DNA from: Kaistella yonginensis
GTDB taxonomy: Bacteria; Bacteroidota; Bacteroidia; Flavobacteriales; Weeksellaceae
Length of the DNA: 46,822 nucleotides
Assembly (NCBI RefSeq): GCF_030409525.1
Contig: NZ_JAUFQB010000004.1
Coordinates: forward strand, 82,253 to 129,074
Direction: 5' to 3'
In this document: positions 24,955 to 32,437 of the stretch, piece by piece
How the letters are laid out: each line of letters begins with the position of its first letter
Position numbering within the stretch: the first letter of the stretch is position 1
Notes under the pieces: generated by a model
Database searches by the model: none
Told to the model about the DNA's origin: nothing
The model's input: only the letters and a program-made list of their open reading frames with translations
Translations under genes and position numbers: made by a program

Positions 24955-26832
24955 ATGAAGCAATTTTTATTTTCTGTTTTCTTTTTGCCTGTATTACTTT
25001 TTTCGCAGGCACCAGCTAATTACTATGAGGGGGTATCGGGACTTAATGGTTACGAACTTAAAACCAAACTTCACGACATCATTTCAAACAAAACGATTAC
25101 GTGGCATTATGGTGATTTACCGAGTTTTTATGCCTTAACTGATGTAGATCATTTTTATGATTATGACGCTTCTAATACTACTTATCTATTAGATATCTAC
25201 AGTAATAATCCGACTGGAACTACGGCTTACCACTATACAAAAGACAACCTGATCAGTTCCGCCGGAGCGGAAGGTTTAGGTTATAACCGGGAACACATGA
25301 TGCCGCAAAGTAGCTTTAACAGCAATTATCCTATGTATTCAGATTTATTTTTTGTAATACCTACTGATGCGAGAATTAATCAATTGCGGAGCAATTATCC
25401 GTACGGTATTGCAGGAACAACTAATTACTACACGTTTACCAATGGCTCTAAAATCAACAAAAATGCCACGCCTAATTCAGGCTATACCGGACGAGTTTAC
25501 GAGCCACACCCCGAATTTCGAGGAGATATTGCCAGGAGTTTATTGTATTACGTCGTTCGGTACGAAGGAAAATTAAGTTCTTTTAATTTTTATAATGGCA
25601 CCTCACCCGCCAATGATACCAGTCCCTTAGATGGATCGGAAGAAAAAGCCTACGAAGAATGGTTTCTTGCCATGCTTTTACAGTGGCATAATAGCGACCC
25701 AGTATCAACCCGTGAAATCGAAAGAAACAATCGGGTATATACTATTCAGAAAAATAGAAACCCATTTGTTGATCATCCGGAATGGGTGAATTCTATTTGG
25801 AATCAAAATCCTGTCGTGGTGGTTCCAGAAGCACCAAAAAATTTAAGCAGTTCACAAACAAGTGCTTATTTTGTTAATTTGAACTGGAGTCCTTCTACTG
25901 ATAGTACTATTTTGGGATATAAGATTTATCAGAATGGAATACCTGTTGGTTATGCCAAAAGCACGAATTTTATTGCAGATCATCTCACTCCGTCAACACT
26001 TTATCAATTTGCGGTAAAAGCATATTATAAAGATTATACAGAATCAGCGGAAAGTAATTTATTATCAATCCATACTTTAGATCAAGATGTATATTCGAAG
26101 GATTTAATGATTACCAAATATTTGGAGGGGTCTGGTGATAATAAAGCAATTGAAATTATCAATAAAACCGGCCATGCTGTTGATTTGAATAAATATCGCC
26201 TCAGTATTCAATTCTACAATAATACTTATAACAATTACTATTTCCCAGCACCTTATGAATTAGAAGGGATTGTGGAAAATAATCAGAGTTTTGTAATCTT
26301 AAATCCATATTCAAATTTTAGTTGTATCACCAATGAGCAAGCACGGTTTGTTTCTGCGGCACCACAAATGACTTTTAACGGAAGTAATTATATCGAACTT
26401 CGCTATGTATCCACTACCATTGATGCGATTGGAATAAGAGGTCAAAATAATTTTGAAATGCTTGGCGATGTTTCTTTGTACAGATCTTCGGCTGTGGTAG
26501 AGCCAACGTCTACCTTTAATCTTTCCGAGTGGCAATCTTATCCCGTAGATTATTGCGACAATATTGGAGTTTTGTCTGCTGCAGAAATCAGTGCGGATAA
26601 GAAAGACCAGATTTTTTTATATCCAAATCCTGTTTTAGGAACCAAGCTATTTGTTAAGGGTACGCAATTAGAGATGATTCAGCGCGCCACTATTCGTGAT
26701 TTTACGGGCAAGCAACTTTTAAATATTAAAGCACCATTCAAAAATGGTAATGTACTTGAGGTCGGAAAACTTCTTCCGGGAGTTTATATTCTACAGCTCG
26801 ATCATCTGTCTTTAAAATTTATTAAGAATTAA
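24955..26832 (+). CDS. Secreted endonuclease I-type nuclease with fibronectin III, lamin-tail and T9SS domains
   Basis: 625 residues. Signal peptide MKQFLFSVFFLPVLLFSQA. The catalytic domain (about 20-275) is the EndA/NucM (endonuclease I) His-Me finger nuclease, shown by LGYNREHMMPQSSFNS with His114 as general base and by the conserved FFVIPTDARINQLRSNYPYG. A fibronectin III module follows (about 285-370; PKNLSSSQTSAYFVNLNWSPS, TLYQFAVKAYY). A lamin-tail-like beta domain comes next (about 375-515; LMITKYLEGSGDNKAIEIIN). The C-terminus is a type A T9SS signal (IFLYPNPVLGTKLFV to LLPGVYILQL). It probably degrades extracellular DNA for phosphate, nutrients or biofilm breakdown. No strong promoter was found; TAATTTAG near 24932 is a weak -7 candidate. 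Confidence 0.93.
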   Translation: MKQFLFSVFFLPVLLFSQAPANYYEGVSGLNGYELKTKLHDIISNKTITWHYGDLPSFYALTDVDHFYDYDASNTTYLLDIYSNNPTGTTAYHYTKDNLISSAGAEGLGYNREHMMPQSSFNSNYPMYSDLFFVIPTDARINQLRSNYPYGIAGTTNYYTFTNGSKINKNATPNSGYTGRVYEPHPEFRGDIARSLLYYVVRYEGKLSSFNFYNGTSPANDTSPLDGSEEKAYEEWFLAMLLQWHNSDPVSTREIERNNRVYTIQKNRNPFVDHPEWVNSIWNQNPVVVVPEAPKNLSSSQTSAYFVNLNWSPSTDSTILGYKIYQNGIPVGYAKSTNFIADHLTPSTLYQFAVKAYYKDYTESAESNLLSIHTLDQDVYSKDLMITKYLEGSGDNKAIEIINKTGHAVDLNKYRLSIQFYNNTYNNYYFPAPYELEGIVENNQSFVILNPYSNFSCITNEQARFVSAAPQMTFNGSNYIELRYVSTTIDAIGIRGQNNFEMLGDVSLYRSSAVVEPTSTFNLSEWQSYPVDYCDNIGVLSAAEISADKKDQIFLYPNPVLGTKLFVKGTQLEMIQRATIRDFTGKQLLNIKAPFKNGNVLEVGKLLPGVYILQLDHLSLKFIKN

Positions 26833-26846
26833 ATCAAGAATTATTA

Positions 26847-26877
26847 AAAAATCAGTATCTACGGAAGCTGATTTTTT
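26847..26877. terminator. Terminator between convergent genes
   Basis: Stem AAAAATCAG (26847-26855) with CTGATTTTT (26868-26876) and a twelve-base loop. A and T runs on both sides allow it to serve the nuclease gene and the helix-hairpin-helix gene. Confidence 0.75.
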
Positions 26878-28291
26878 ATTTAAGATATAACTTCATTTTT
26901 TGCTCGGCTTCCGGTTTTATGTTCATTGTTCTAAAGAATTTATTCTCATTAGAATAGGTAATTCGATAATAAATAATTTTGTCCGCGTAATATTTAAAAT
27001 ACGGGTGGCTTTTTAACCAAGATTCAGGTGCGTCCATAAATGTATATCTCGGAACTTGATCGATTAATAACGGTGCGGTTGCAATTAATTTTGCAGTTAA
27101 ATCTTTATCGATATTATAGGTTTCCATTATTTGCGATTTCGTTATAAAACCACCTAGTTTTTTACGGAATCCGATAAAGCTTCCCGCAGCTTTTTCATCA
27201 AACCCAAATTCGATGAGTTGTTTAAATGTTATTTCATTGAGGTTGGTTTTTCTAAAATCGGTTTTTGAATCAATTTGAACTTCAGTTTTAGAGGATTGAT
27301 TTTGTGGCAGATTGCTCAATTCTTTAGGGTTATTCATTTCAGCACTCAACACCATATAAGGTTTTAACTGCTCAAATTTTTCAGCGGAGATTACGAAGCA
27401 TCTCGCAATATCATCTAAACTTTTGAAGCTTCCTTTTAGATTTTTATCTCTGTAATTGATAATGACTTGTGCTTGTTTTTCTGAGAAACCAAGCGCCTTC
27501 CAGCCTTCCAGATTCGTACTATTAGGATCAAAAGGCGAATAGGTGACCGTTGGTTTTTCAAAAGAAGAACTTTTATATGCATGGTTTTTATTCACGATGC
27601 TAACTCCCGAACCTGTTTCTGGTAGCAAAAGGTAGGGCTCCAGTTTTCGGTAATTTTCGGCACTAATCATATAGCATTCTTTAAATTTCGCCTTACTGAT
27701 GAAGCTTCCTCCTAAATAATTTTTGTATTTTAAAATAGAAGTCGATTGTCGCTCTGTAAATCCTAATTTAATAAAATCAGTCACAGAATAGGTGTCGGGA
27801 TTAAATTTCCCTGGAATCGTTAATCCTCTATTTGAAGTAGAACTATAATTGGAATAGGCATTTTTTCGGCTAGAATTATTGCTGTAGTTTTGATAATAAT
27901 TTGATTTTCCAGCCTGTGCAGGAAGCAATAAGAACGGTTCTAACTCTTCAAATTTTTCTGCTGAGATCGCGTAGCATTTTCTGAGCTGCTCTTTGGAGTT
28001 AAAATTACCGCCAACTACTGATTTATATTTAAGAATGGTAGCCACTTGTCTTTCAGAGAATCCAAGCGACCTCCATTCTTCCTCATTTAATTCATTGGGA
28101 TTAAATGCGGACAATTGTGTTTTTGTGGCAGAGAGGTTTTCTGCTTCTAAACTTTCGGTAAAATTAATCGGGGAATCTTCCGGTGTTTTTTTGGCATTGA
28201 AAAAGTATAAGCCGGAGACTAAAAAAAGACCCGATGTGGCGAAACCTAAAAAATAGTTTTTTGCGGCTGAAAGTGGTAGGTTGAATCTCAT
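26876..28291 (-). CDS. Helix-hairpin-helix repeat protein with N-terminal membrane anchor
   Basis: 471 residues. An N-terminal membrane segment (AAKNYFLGFATSGLFLVSGLYFF) is followed by at least four ComEA-like helix-hairpin-helix units. The first three start with a related phrase: NPNELNEEEWRSLGFSERQ, NPDTYSVTDFIKLGFTERQ and DPNSTNLEGWKALGFSEKQ. Each continues with an (I/V)I.YK/RD...G.F.S..... ILL/YMVL block; the fourth is more diverged (NLNEITFKQLIEFGFDEKA). Low-complexity Ser/Asn/Tyr linkers separate some units. ComEA uses one such unit to bind incoming DNA; multi-unit proteins are common in Bacteroidota but uncharacterised. DNA binding in the periplasm is a guess. Confidence 0.75.
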   Translation of the reverse strand: MRFNLPLSAAKNYFLGFATSGLFLVSGLYFFNAKKTPEDSPINFTESLEAENLSATKTQLSAFNPNELNEEEWRSLGFSERQVATILKYKSVVGGNFNSKEQLRKCYAISAEKFEELEPFLLLPAQAGKSNYYQNYSNNSSRKNAYSNYSSTSNRGLTIPGKFNPDTYSVTDFIKLGFTERQSTSILKYKNYLGGSFISKAKFKECYMISAENYRKLEPYLLLPETGSGVSIVNKNHAYKSSSFEKPTVTYSPFDPNSTNLEGWKALGFSEKQAQVIINYRDKNLKGSFKSLDDIARCFVISAEKFEQLKPYMVLSAEMNNPKELSNLPQNQSSKTEVQIDSKTDFRKTNLNEITFKQLIEFGFDEKAAGSFIGFRKKLGGFITKSQIMETYNIDKDLTAKLIATAPLLIDQVPRYTFMDAPESWLKSHPYFKYYADKIIYYRITYSNENKFFRTMNIKPEAEQKMKLYLK

Positions 28292-28333
28292 GGTCGTAAT
28301 TTTCAGTAAAGCTAGCCTGAAAAATTAGGACGA

Positions 28334-28378
28334 ATAAGAGAAAAACACCCATTTTTATAAGAGAAAAACACCCTTTTT
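28334..28378 (+). repeat. Short direct repeat between two genes
   Basis: ATAAGAGAAAAACACCC occurs at 28334-28350 and again at 28357-28373, each followed by (A)TTTTTA, a period of 23 bases. It abuts the stop codon of the MerR gene. Confidence 0.7.
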
Positions 28379-28718
28379 ATTCGGGTCTTTCCACGAGTGA
28401 TTCTTTTAGTTTTTGCAACTCTGCTTTTACGAACTCCAACCGATCAATCATCGACACGGTTTCAGAGATTTTGGAATTGGTGGTTAAAGCAATTCTAGCT
28501 CCATCGAGCGTGTACCCTTTTTCTTTCACCAAATGGTAAATAATCTTCAGGTTTTTAATATCTTCAGGAGTAAAATACCGATTTCCTTTTTTATTCTTTT
28601 TCGGTTTAATGATGGGGAATTCCTGCTCCCAATAACGAATCAGCGAGGCATTGACATCAAAAGCTTTTGAAACTTCGCCAATGGAATAATAGAGTTTGTC
28701 TGGTAAATTAATTTTCAT
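28377..28718 (-). CDS. MerR family transcriptional regulator
   Basis: 113 residues. The N-terminal winged helix is clear: LYYSIGEVSKAFDVNASLIRYWEQEFP, then GNRYFTPEDIKNLKIIYHLVKEKGYTLDGARIAL. A short C-terminal coiled coil (MIDRLEFVKAELQKLKESL) for dimerisation follows. No Cys or other ligand-binding residue is visible, so it is not a metal sensor; it belongs to the small effector-less MerR-like group widespread in Bacteroidota. The targets are unknown. A candidate -7 element lies at 28738-28745. Confidence 0.9.
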   Translation of the reverse strand: MKINLPDKLYYSIGEVSKAFDVNASLIRYWEQEFPIIKPKKNKKGNRYFTPEDIKNLKIIYHLVKEKGYTLDGARIALTTNSKISETVSMIDRLEFVKAELQKLKESLVERPE

Positions 28719-28737
28719 TTGAAATCGGTCAAAAAAA

Positions 28738-28745
28738 CAAAATTA
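28738..28745 (-). promoter_or_regulatory. -7 promoter element of the MerR gene
   Basis: Minus-strand TAATTTTG (TAnnTTTG), 19 bases before the ATG at 28718. Confidence 0.45.
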
Positions 28746-28788
28746 CATAAAATTAAAGACTTTATAAAACGAGATTGATTATGGTGAT

Positions 28789-30096
28789 TTAATAAGCAAT
28801 TTCGATTTTCGATTTTTTATTTTTTAATCTTTGACCTTCTAATTTTTTCAATAATGCGACTACTTTTTGTCGGTTTACCGCTACATAAGAAGTTGTATCT
28901 TTCACTTCGATCAAGCCTATATCATCTTTCTCCAGTTCTCCTTTTTTAATTAAAAAACCTACGATATCAACTTTATTCACTTTATCTTTTTTTCCAGCGC
29001 TGATGTAAATGGTTAAAAATGGAGTTCTTGACGGCATTTTATAGTCCTGCGTTAAAACTTCTTCCTGCGTATTTTTTTTAATGAAAGGAAAATTTTCATC
29101 TTCGGTCATTATTAAATATACGAAACCTTTAGCATTCATTCTGGCGGTTCTTCCGTTTCGGTGAATGAAAGCGTCTTCTTTCGGTGGAAGTTGATAATGT
29201 ACAATCGATTCTACCTCTGGAATATCTAAACCTCGTGAAGCTAAATCCGTCGTAATTAAAATTCGGGAAGAATCGTTTTTGAATTTAAGCAGCGCACGTT
29301 CTCTTTCGTCCTGTTCCATACCACCGTGGAAGGTTTCCCTTGAGATTCCTTTCTCCTTTAATAATTCTGAAATACGGTCAACCGCATCTCGGTGGTTACA
29401 GAAAATAAGCGTTCTTTTATTTCCTATTTTACATAATAATGTAAATAATGTATCTAACTTCTCCTCTGAAGTGGTCATTACTTTGCGCAATTGAAAGTCT
29501 GGTTTAATTTCTAAAACTTTTAAGAAATCAACCTGCTCGGGACGATTGACTCCTGTGAATTCTGGAATTTCAGGCATTGCCGTAGCTGAGGTGAGCATTC
29601 TTTGCTTCAAATTCGGCATTTCATTAATAATGAAACTCATATCCTCATGAAAACCAAATTCTAAAGATTTATCAAACTCATCTAAAACCATTGTTTCAAT
29701 TGTGGTCGGATCGAAATTGTCGTTTTTTAAATGATAAGCGATTCTTCCAGGAGTTCCTATCAATAAAGCTGGAGCCTGAATTAAGTTATTGACTTCTATT
29801 TTTTTATCGTGTCCGCCATAGCAAACGGTTACTTTGTAATCGGTACCCATGCTTTTGAAAACCTGCTCAATCTGCAAAGCCAACTCTCTAGATGGAACTA
29901 AAATGATGGCTTGAATTCCAACCGATCTGGTATTTAAATTTCTTAGAATAGGGAAGAGAAAGCCAAGTGTTTTCCCTGAGCCAGTCGGGGAGAGTAGAAT
30001 AACATCTTTGTGATCTTCTGTAGCTTTATAGGTTGTTTTCTGCATTTGATTCATGTCCTGAATCTGCAAATTTTGGTAGATTGTCTGTAAGTCCAT
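28789..30096 (-). CDS. DEAD-box ATP-dependent RNA helicase
   Basis: 435 residues from the ATG at 30096. A longer frame to 30153 begins upstream of the -7 element and is rejected. Helicase motifs run in order: Q-motif region, PTGSGKT (Walker A), VPSRELALQ (Ia), GTPGRI (Ib), VLDEFDKS (a DEFD variant of DEAD), TSATA (III), IFCNHRDAVD (IV), TTDLASRGLDIPEV (V) and HRNGRTARM (VI). The C-terminal region (about 345-435) is a DbpA-like RNA-binding domain (VDIVGFLIKKGELEKDDIGLIEVKDTTSYVAVNR). DbpA works on 23S rRNA assembly; the same role here is likely but not proven. It diverges from rpsA. Confidence 0.93.
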   Translation of the reverse strand: MDLQTIYQNLQIQDMNQMQKTTYKATEDHKDVILLSPTGSGKTLGFLFPILRNLNTRSVGIQAIILVPSRELALQIEQVFKSMGTDYKVTVCYGGHDKKIEVNNLIQAPALLIGTPGRIAYHLKNDNFDPTTIETMVLDEFDKSLEFGFHEDMSFIINEMPNLKQRMLTSATAMPEIPEFTGVNRPEQVDFLKVLEIKPDFQLRKVMTTSEEKLDTLFTLLCKIGNKRTLIFCNHRDAVDRISELLKEKGISRETFHGGMEQDERERALLKFKNDSSRILITTDLASRGLDIPEVESIVHYQLPPKEDAFIHRNGRTARMNAKGFVYLIMTEDENFPFIKKNTQEEVLTQDYKMPSRTPFLTIYISAGKKDKVNKVDIVGFLIKKGELEKDDIGLIEVKDTTSYVAVNRQKVVALLKKLEGQRLKNKKSKIEIAY

Positions 30097-30100
30097 TTTG

Positions 30101-30108
30101 CAAAGATA
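30101..30108 (-). promoter_or_regulatory. -7 promoter element of the helicase gene
   Basis: Minus-strand TATCTTTG (TAnnTTTG) ends only 4 bases before the chosen ATG at 30096, so the transcript may be leaderless. Confidence 0.55.
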
Positions 30109-30172
30109 AATGAAAGCTTTTATTAATAACTTTAAATTTAATAATATGATCAAGAAATTTCATTAATTATGA

Positions 30173-30202
30173 TTGGTGGTGTCAAATAAAACCGTATTTT
30201 TG
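30173..30202 (+). promoter_or_regulatory. rpsA promoter
   Basis: TTG at 30173-30175 and TATTTTTG at 30195-30202 (TAnnTTTG), spaced 19 bases. This is a complete Bacteroidota promoter with a leader of about 115 bases. Confidence 0.7.
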
Positions 30203-30221
30203 CACCACTTTTTGTGGAAGC

Positions 30222-30290
30222 ATTTGGCTTGGTTAAAACATTAACAACTAACATCTTCTCTATTTTTCAAAGTACCACATTAAGCCAAAT
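30222..30290 (+). promoter_or_regulatory. Inverted repeat in the rpsA leader
   Basis: ATTTGGCTT (30222-30230) is complementary to AAGCCAAAT (30282-30290), enclosing about 50 bases of the untranslated leader. It ends 33 bases before the ATG. This could be a structure for autoregulation by S1, but that is only inferred from position and pairing. Confidence 0.35.
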
Positions 30291-30323
30291 ATTGAAAGGT
30301 AAAGAATACAAATTATTTTTATT

Positions 30324-32123
30324 ATGTCAGAAACGACAGACAAGGCAGAGGTTCTTTTGAACCAAAACGTAGCTCCAGAACAATTTGATTGGGATTCATT
30401 TGAATCAGGTCTTGATGCAGAATCTAGACAAGAGAAAAGTGAACTAGAAGAAATCTATAATGGATCTCTTAACAATCTTCAGGATAACGACGTTCTTATT
30501 GGTAGAGTCGTAAGACTTACCGACAAAGAAGCAATCGTTGACATTAATTTTAAATCTGAAGGTGTTATTTCTTTAAACGAGTTCCGTTATAATCCAGCTC
30601 TTGCCGCAGGTGATGAGGTTGAAGTAATGGTGGACAGAAGAGAAGACAAATCAGGTCAATTACAATTATCTCACAGAAAAGCGAGAATCTTGAAAGCTTG
30701 GGATCGAGTAAACGAGCTTCACGAAACTGGAGAAATCGTAAACGGTTTTGTAAAATCAAGAACAAAAGGTGGTATGATCGTAGATGTACATGGTATTGAA
30801 GCATTCTTACCAGGTTCTCAAATCGACGTTAAGCCAATTAAAGATTACGATCAATTCGTAGGTAAAACAATGGAATTCAAAGTGGTGAAAATCAACCCAG
30901 AATTCAAAAATGTTGTTGTATCTCACAAAGCGTTAATCGAAGCAGATATCGAAGGTCAGAAAAAAGAGATCATCGCTCAATTAGAAAAAGGTCAGGTATT
31001 AGAAGGTACTGTTAAGAATATTACTTCTTACGGTGTGTTCGTTGACTTAGGTGGTGTAGATGGATTAATCCACATTACCGATCTTTCTTGGAGCAGAGTT
31101 AATCACCCATCAGAAATCCTGGAAGACGGACAAACGGTGAAAGTGGTAATCCTTGATTTTGATGACGAGAAAACAAGAATCCAATTAGGAATGAAGCAAT
31201 TAGAAGCTCATCCTTGGGATGCTCTTTCTGCTGACATGAAAGTGGGCGACAGAGTAAAAGGTAAAGTAGTTGTACTTGCTGATTACGGTGCATTTGTAGA
31301 AGTTGCTCCAGGTGTGGAAGGTCTAATCCACGTGTCAGAAATGTCATGGTCAACTCACTTAAGAAGTGCAGGTGATTTCGTAAAAGTTGGAGATGAGGTT
31401 GAAGCTGAAGTTTTAACTTTAGACAGAGAAGATCGTAAAATCTCTTTGGGTATGAAGCAATTAAGCCAAGATCCTTGGTCGAATATTGAAGCGAAATATC
31501 CCGTAAGTTCAGAGCATACAGGAATTGTAAGAAACTTTACAAACTTTGGTGTTTTCGTAGAATTAGAAGAAGGAATTGACGGACTAATCTATATCTCTGA
31601 TCTTTCTTGGACTAAGAAAATCAAGCATCCATCAGAATTCTGTGCAGTTGGAGATCAATTGAAAGTTGTAGTTCTAGAATTAGATACTGCAGCCAGAAGA
31701 TTATCTTTAGGTCACAAACAATTACAAGAAAATCCTTGGGACAAATTCGAAACTAAATATGCGGAAGGAACTGTACATCCAGGAACAGCTACTGAAGTTT
31801 TCGACAAAGGAGCGCAAGTTCAGTTCGAAGATCTAGAAGTTGAAGCATTCTGTCCATCAAGATTATTAGAGAAGGAAGACGGATCTAAAATCAAGAAAGG
31901 AGACGCTGCAGACTTCAAAGTAATCGAATTCAACAAAGAATTCAAAAGAGTAGTAGTTTCTCATACAGGAATCTTCAGAGACGAAGAAAAGAAAAATGTA
32001 AGAGAAGCATCTTCTAACACTTCATCTACAAAATCAACTGGTTCTTCTAGTAACGAAGAAAAATCAACACTTGGTGATTTGGATGTTTTAGCAGAATTGA
32101 AAAAGAAAATGGAAGGTAAATAA
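30324..32123 (+). CDS. rpsA: 30S ribosomal protein S1
   Basis: 599 residues with six S1 (OB-fold) domains in a row. The RNA-binding pattern is seen in IGRVVRLTDKEAIVDINFKSEGVI, EGTVKNITSYGVFVDLGGVDGLIHITDLSW, KGKVVVLADYGAFVEVAPGVEGLIHVSEMSW and TGIVRNFTNFGVFVELEEGIDGLIYISDLSW. The Ser/Thr/Lys-rich C-terminal tail is typical for Bacteroidota S1. The protein brings mRNA to the ribosome. It has its own promoter and terminator and is a single gene. Confidence 0.97.
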   Translation: MSETTDKAEVLLNQNVAPEQFDWDSFESGLDAESRQEKSELEEIYNGSLNNLQDNDVLIGRVVRLTDKEAIVDINFKSEGVISLNEFRYNPALAAGDEVEVMVDRREDKSGQLQLSHRKARILKAWDRVNELHETGEIVNGFVKSRTKGGMIVDVHGIEAFLPGSQIDVKPIKDYDQFVGKTMEFKVVKINPEFKNVVVSHKALIEADIEGQKKEIIAQLEKGQVLEGTVKNITSYGVFVDLGGVDGLIHITDLSWSRVNHPSEILEDGQTVKVVILDFDDEKTRIQLGMKQLEAHPWDALSADMKVGDRVKGKVVVLADYGAFVEVAPGVEGLIHVSEMSWSTHLRSAGDFVKVGDEVEAEVLTLDREDRKISLGMKQLSQDPWSNIEAKYPVSSEHTGIVRNFTNFGVFVELEEGIDGLIYISDLSWTKKIKHPSEFCAVGDQLKVVVLELDTAARRLSLGHKQLQENPWDKFETKYAEGTVHPGTATEVFDKGAQVQFEDLEVEAFCPSRLLEKEDGSKIKKGDAADFKVIEFNKEFKRVVVSHTGIFRDEEKKNVREASSNTSSTKSTGSSSNEEKSTLGDLDVLAELKKKMEGK

Positions 32124-32148
32124 GCCTTAGTTTTCATGCTATAAAATT

Positions 32149-32177
32149 TGAGCTGTCGATAGACAGCTCATTTTTTT
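32149..32177 (+). terminator. Terminator after rpsA
   Basis: Stem TGAGCTGTC (32149-32157) with GACAGCTCA (32162-32170), a four-base loop, then seven T. Confidence 0.9.
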
Positions 32178-32437
32178 GATCTTTATTTAGAGCCTGTTTA
32201 AATTTGCTTATAAACAAACTCTTAAATTTGAAGCTTATTTTTCCTAAAAGATTCTGTACTGATACCCGAAAATTAGTACACTTTTTTTTAACATGCTAAA
32301 CATCATCATTAATGATTATTGACAGTCGATAGGCGTAACTTAAAAAAAGAGAAATGAAGATTAATCGTTTATTTTATGTCGAAATTGCAAGAATTATAAT
32401 TATTTTTTATAAATTCGACTACAAATAAATAATATAT
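32178..32437. other. Intergenic stretch before the M36 peptidase gene
   Basis: 260 AT-rich bases. It has an imperfect hairpin at 32189-32222 (AGAG/CTCT and TGTTTA/TAAACA) and a 12-base palindrome ATCATTAATGAT near 32308. No complete promoter was found. Confidence 0.4.

Noticed and set aside
32300..32325. Palindrome ATCATTAATGAT as an operator
   Set aside because: AT-rich palindromes of this size are frequent by chance here, and no regulator or promoter is positioned with it.
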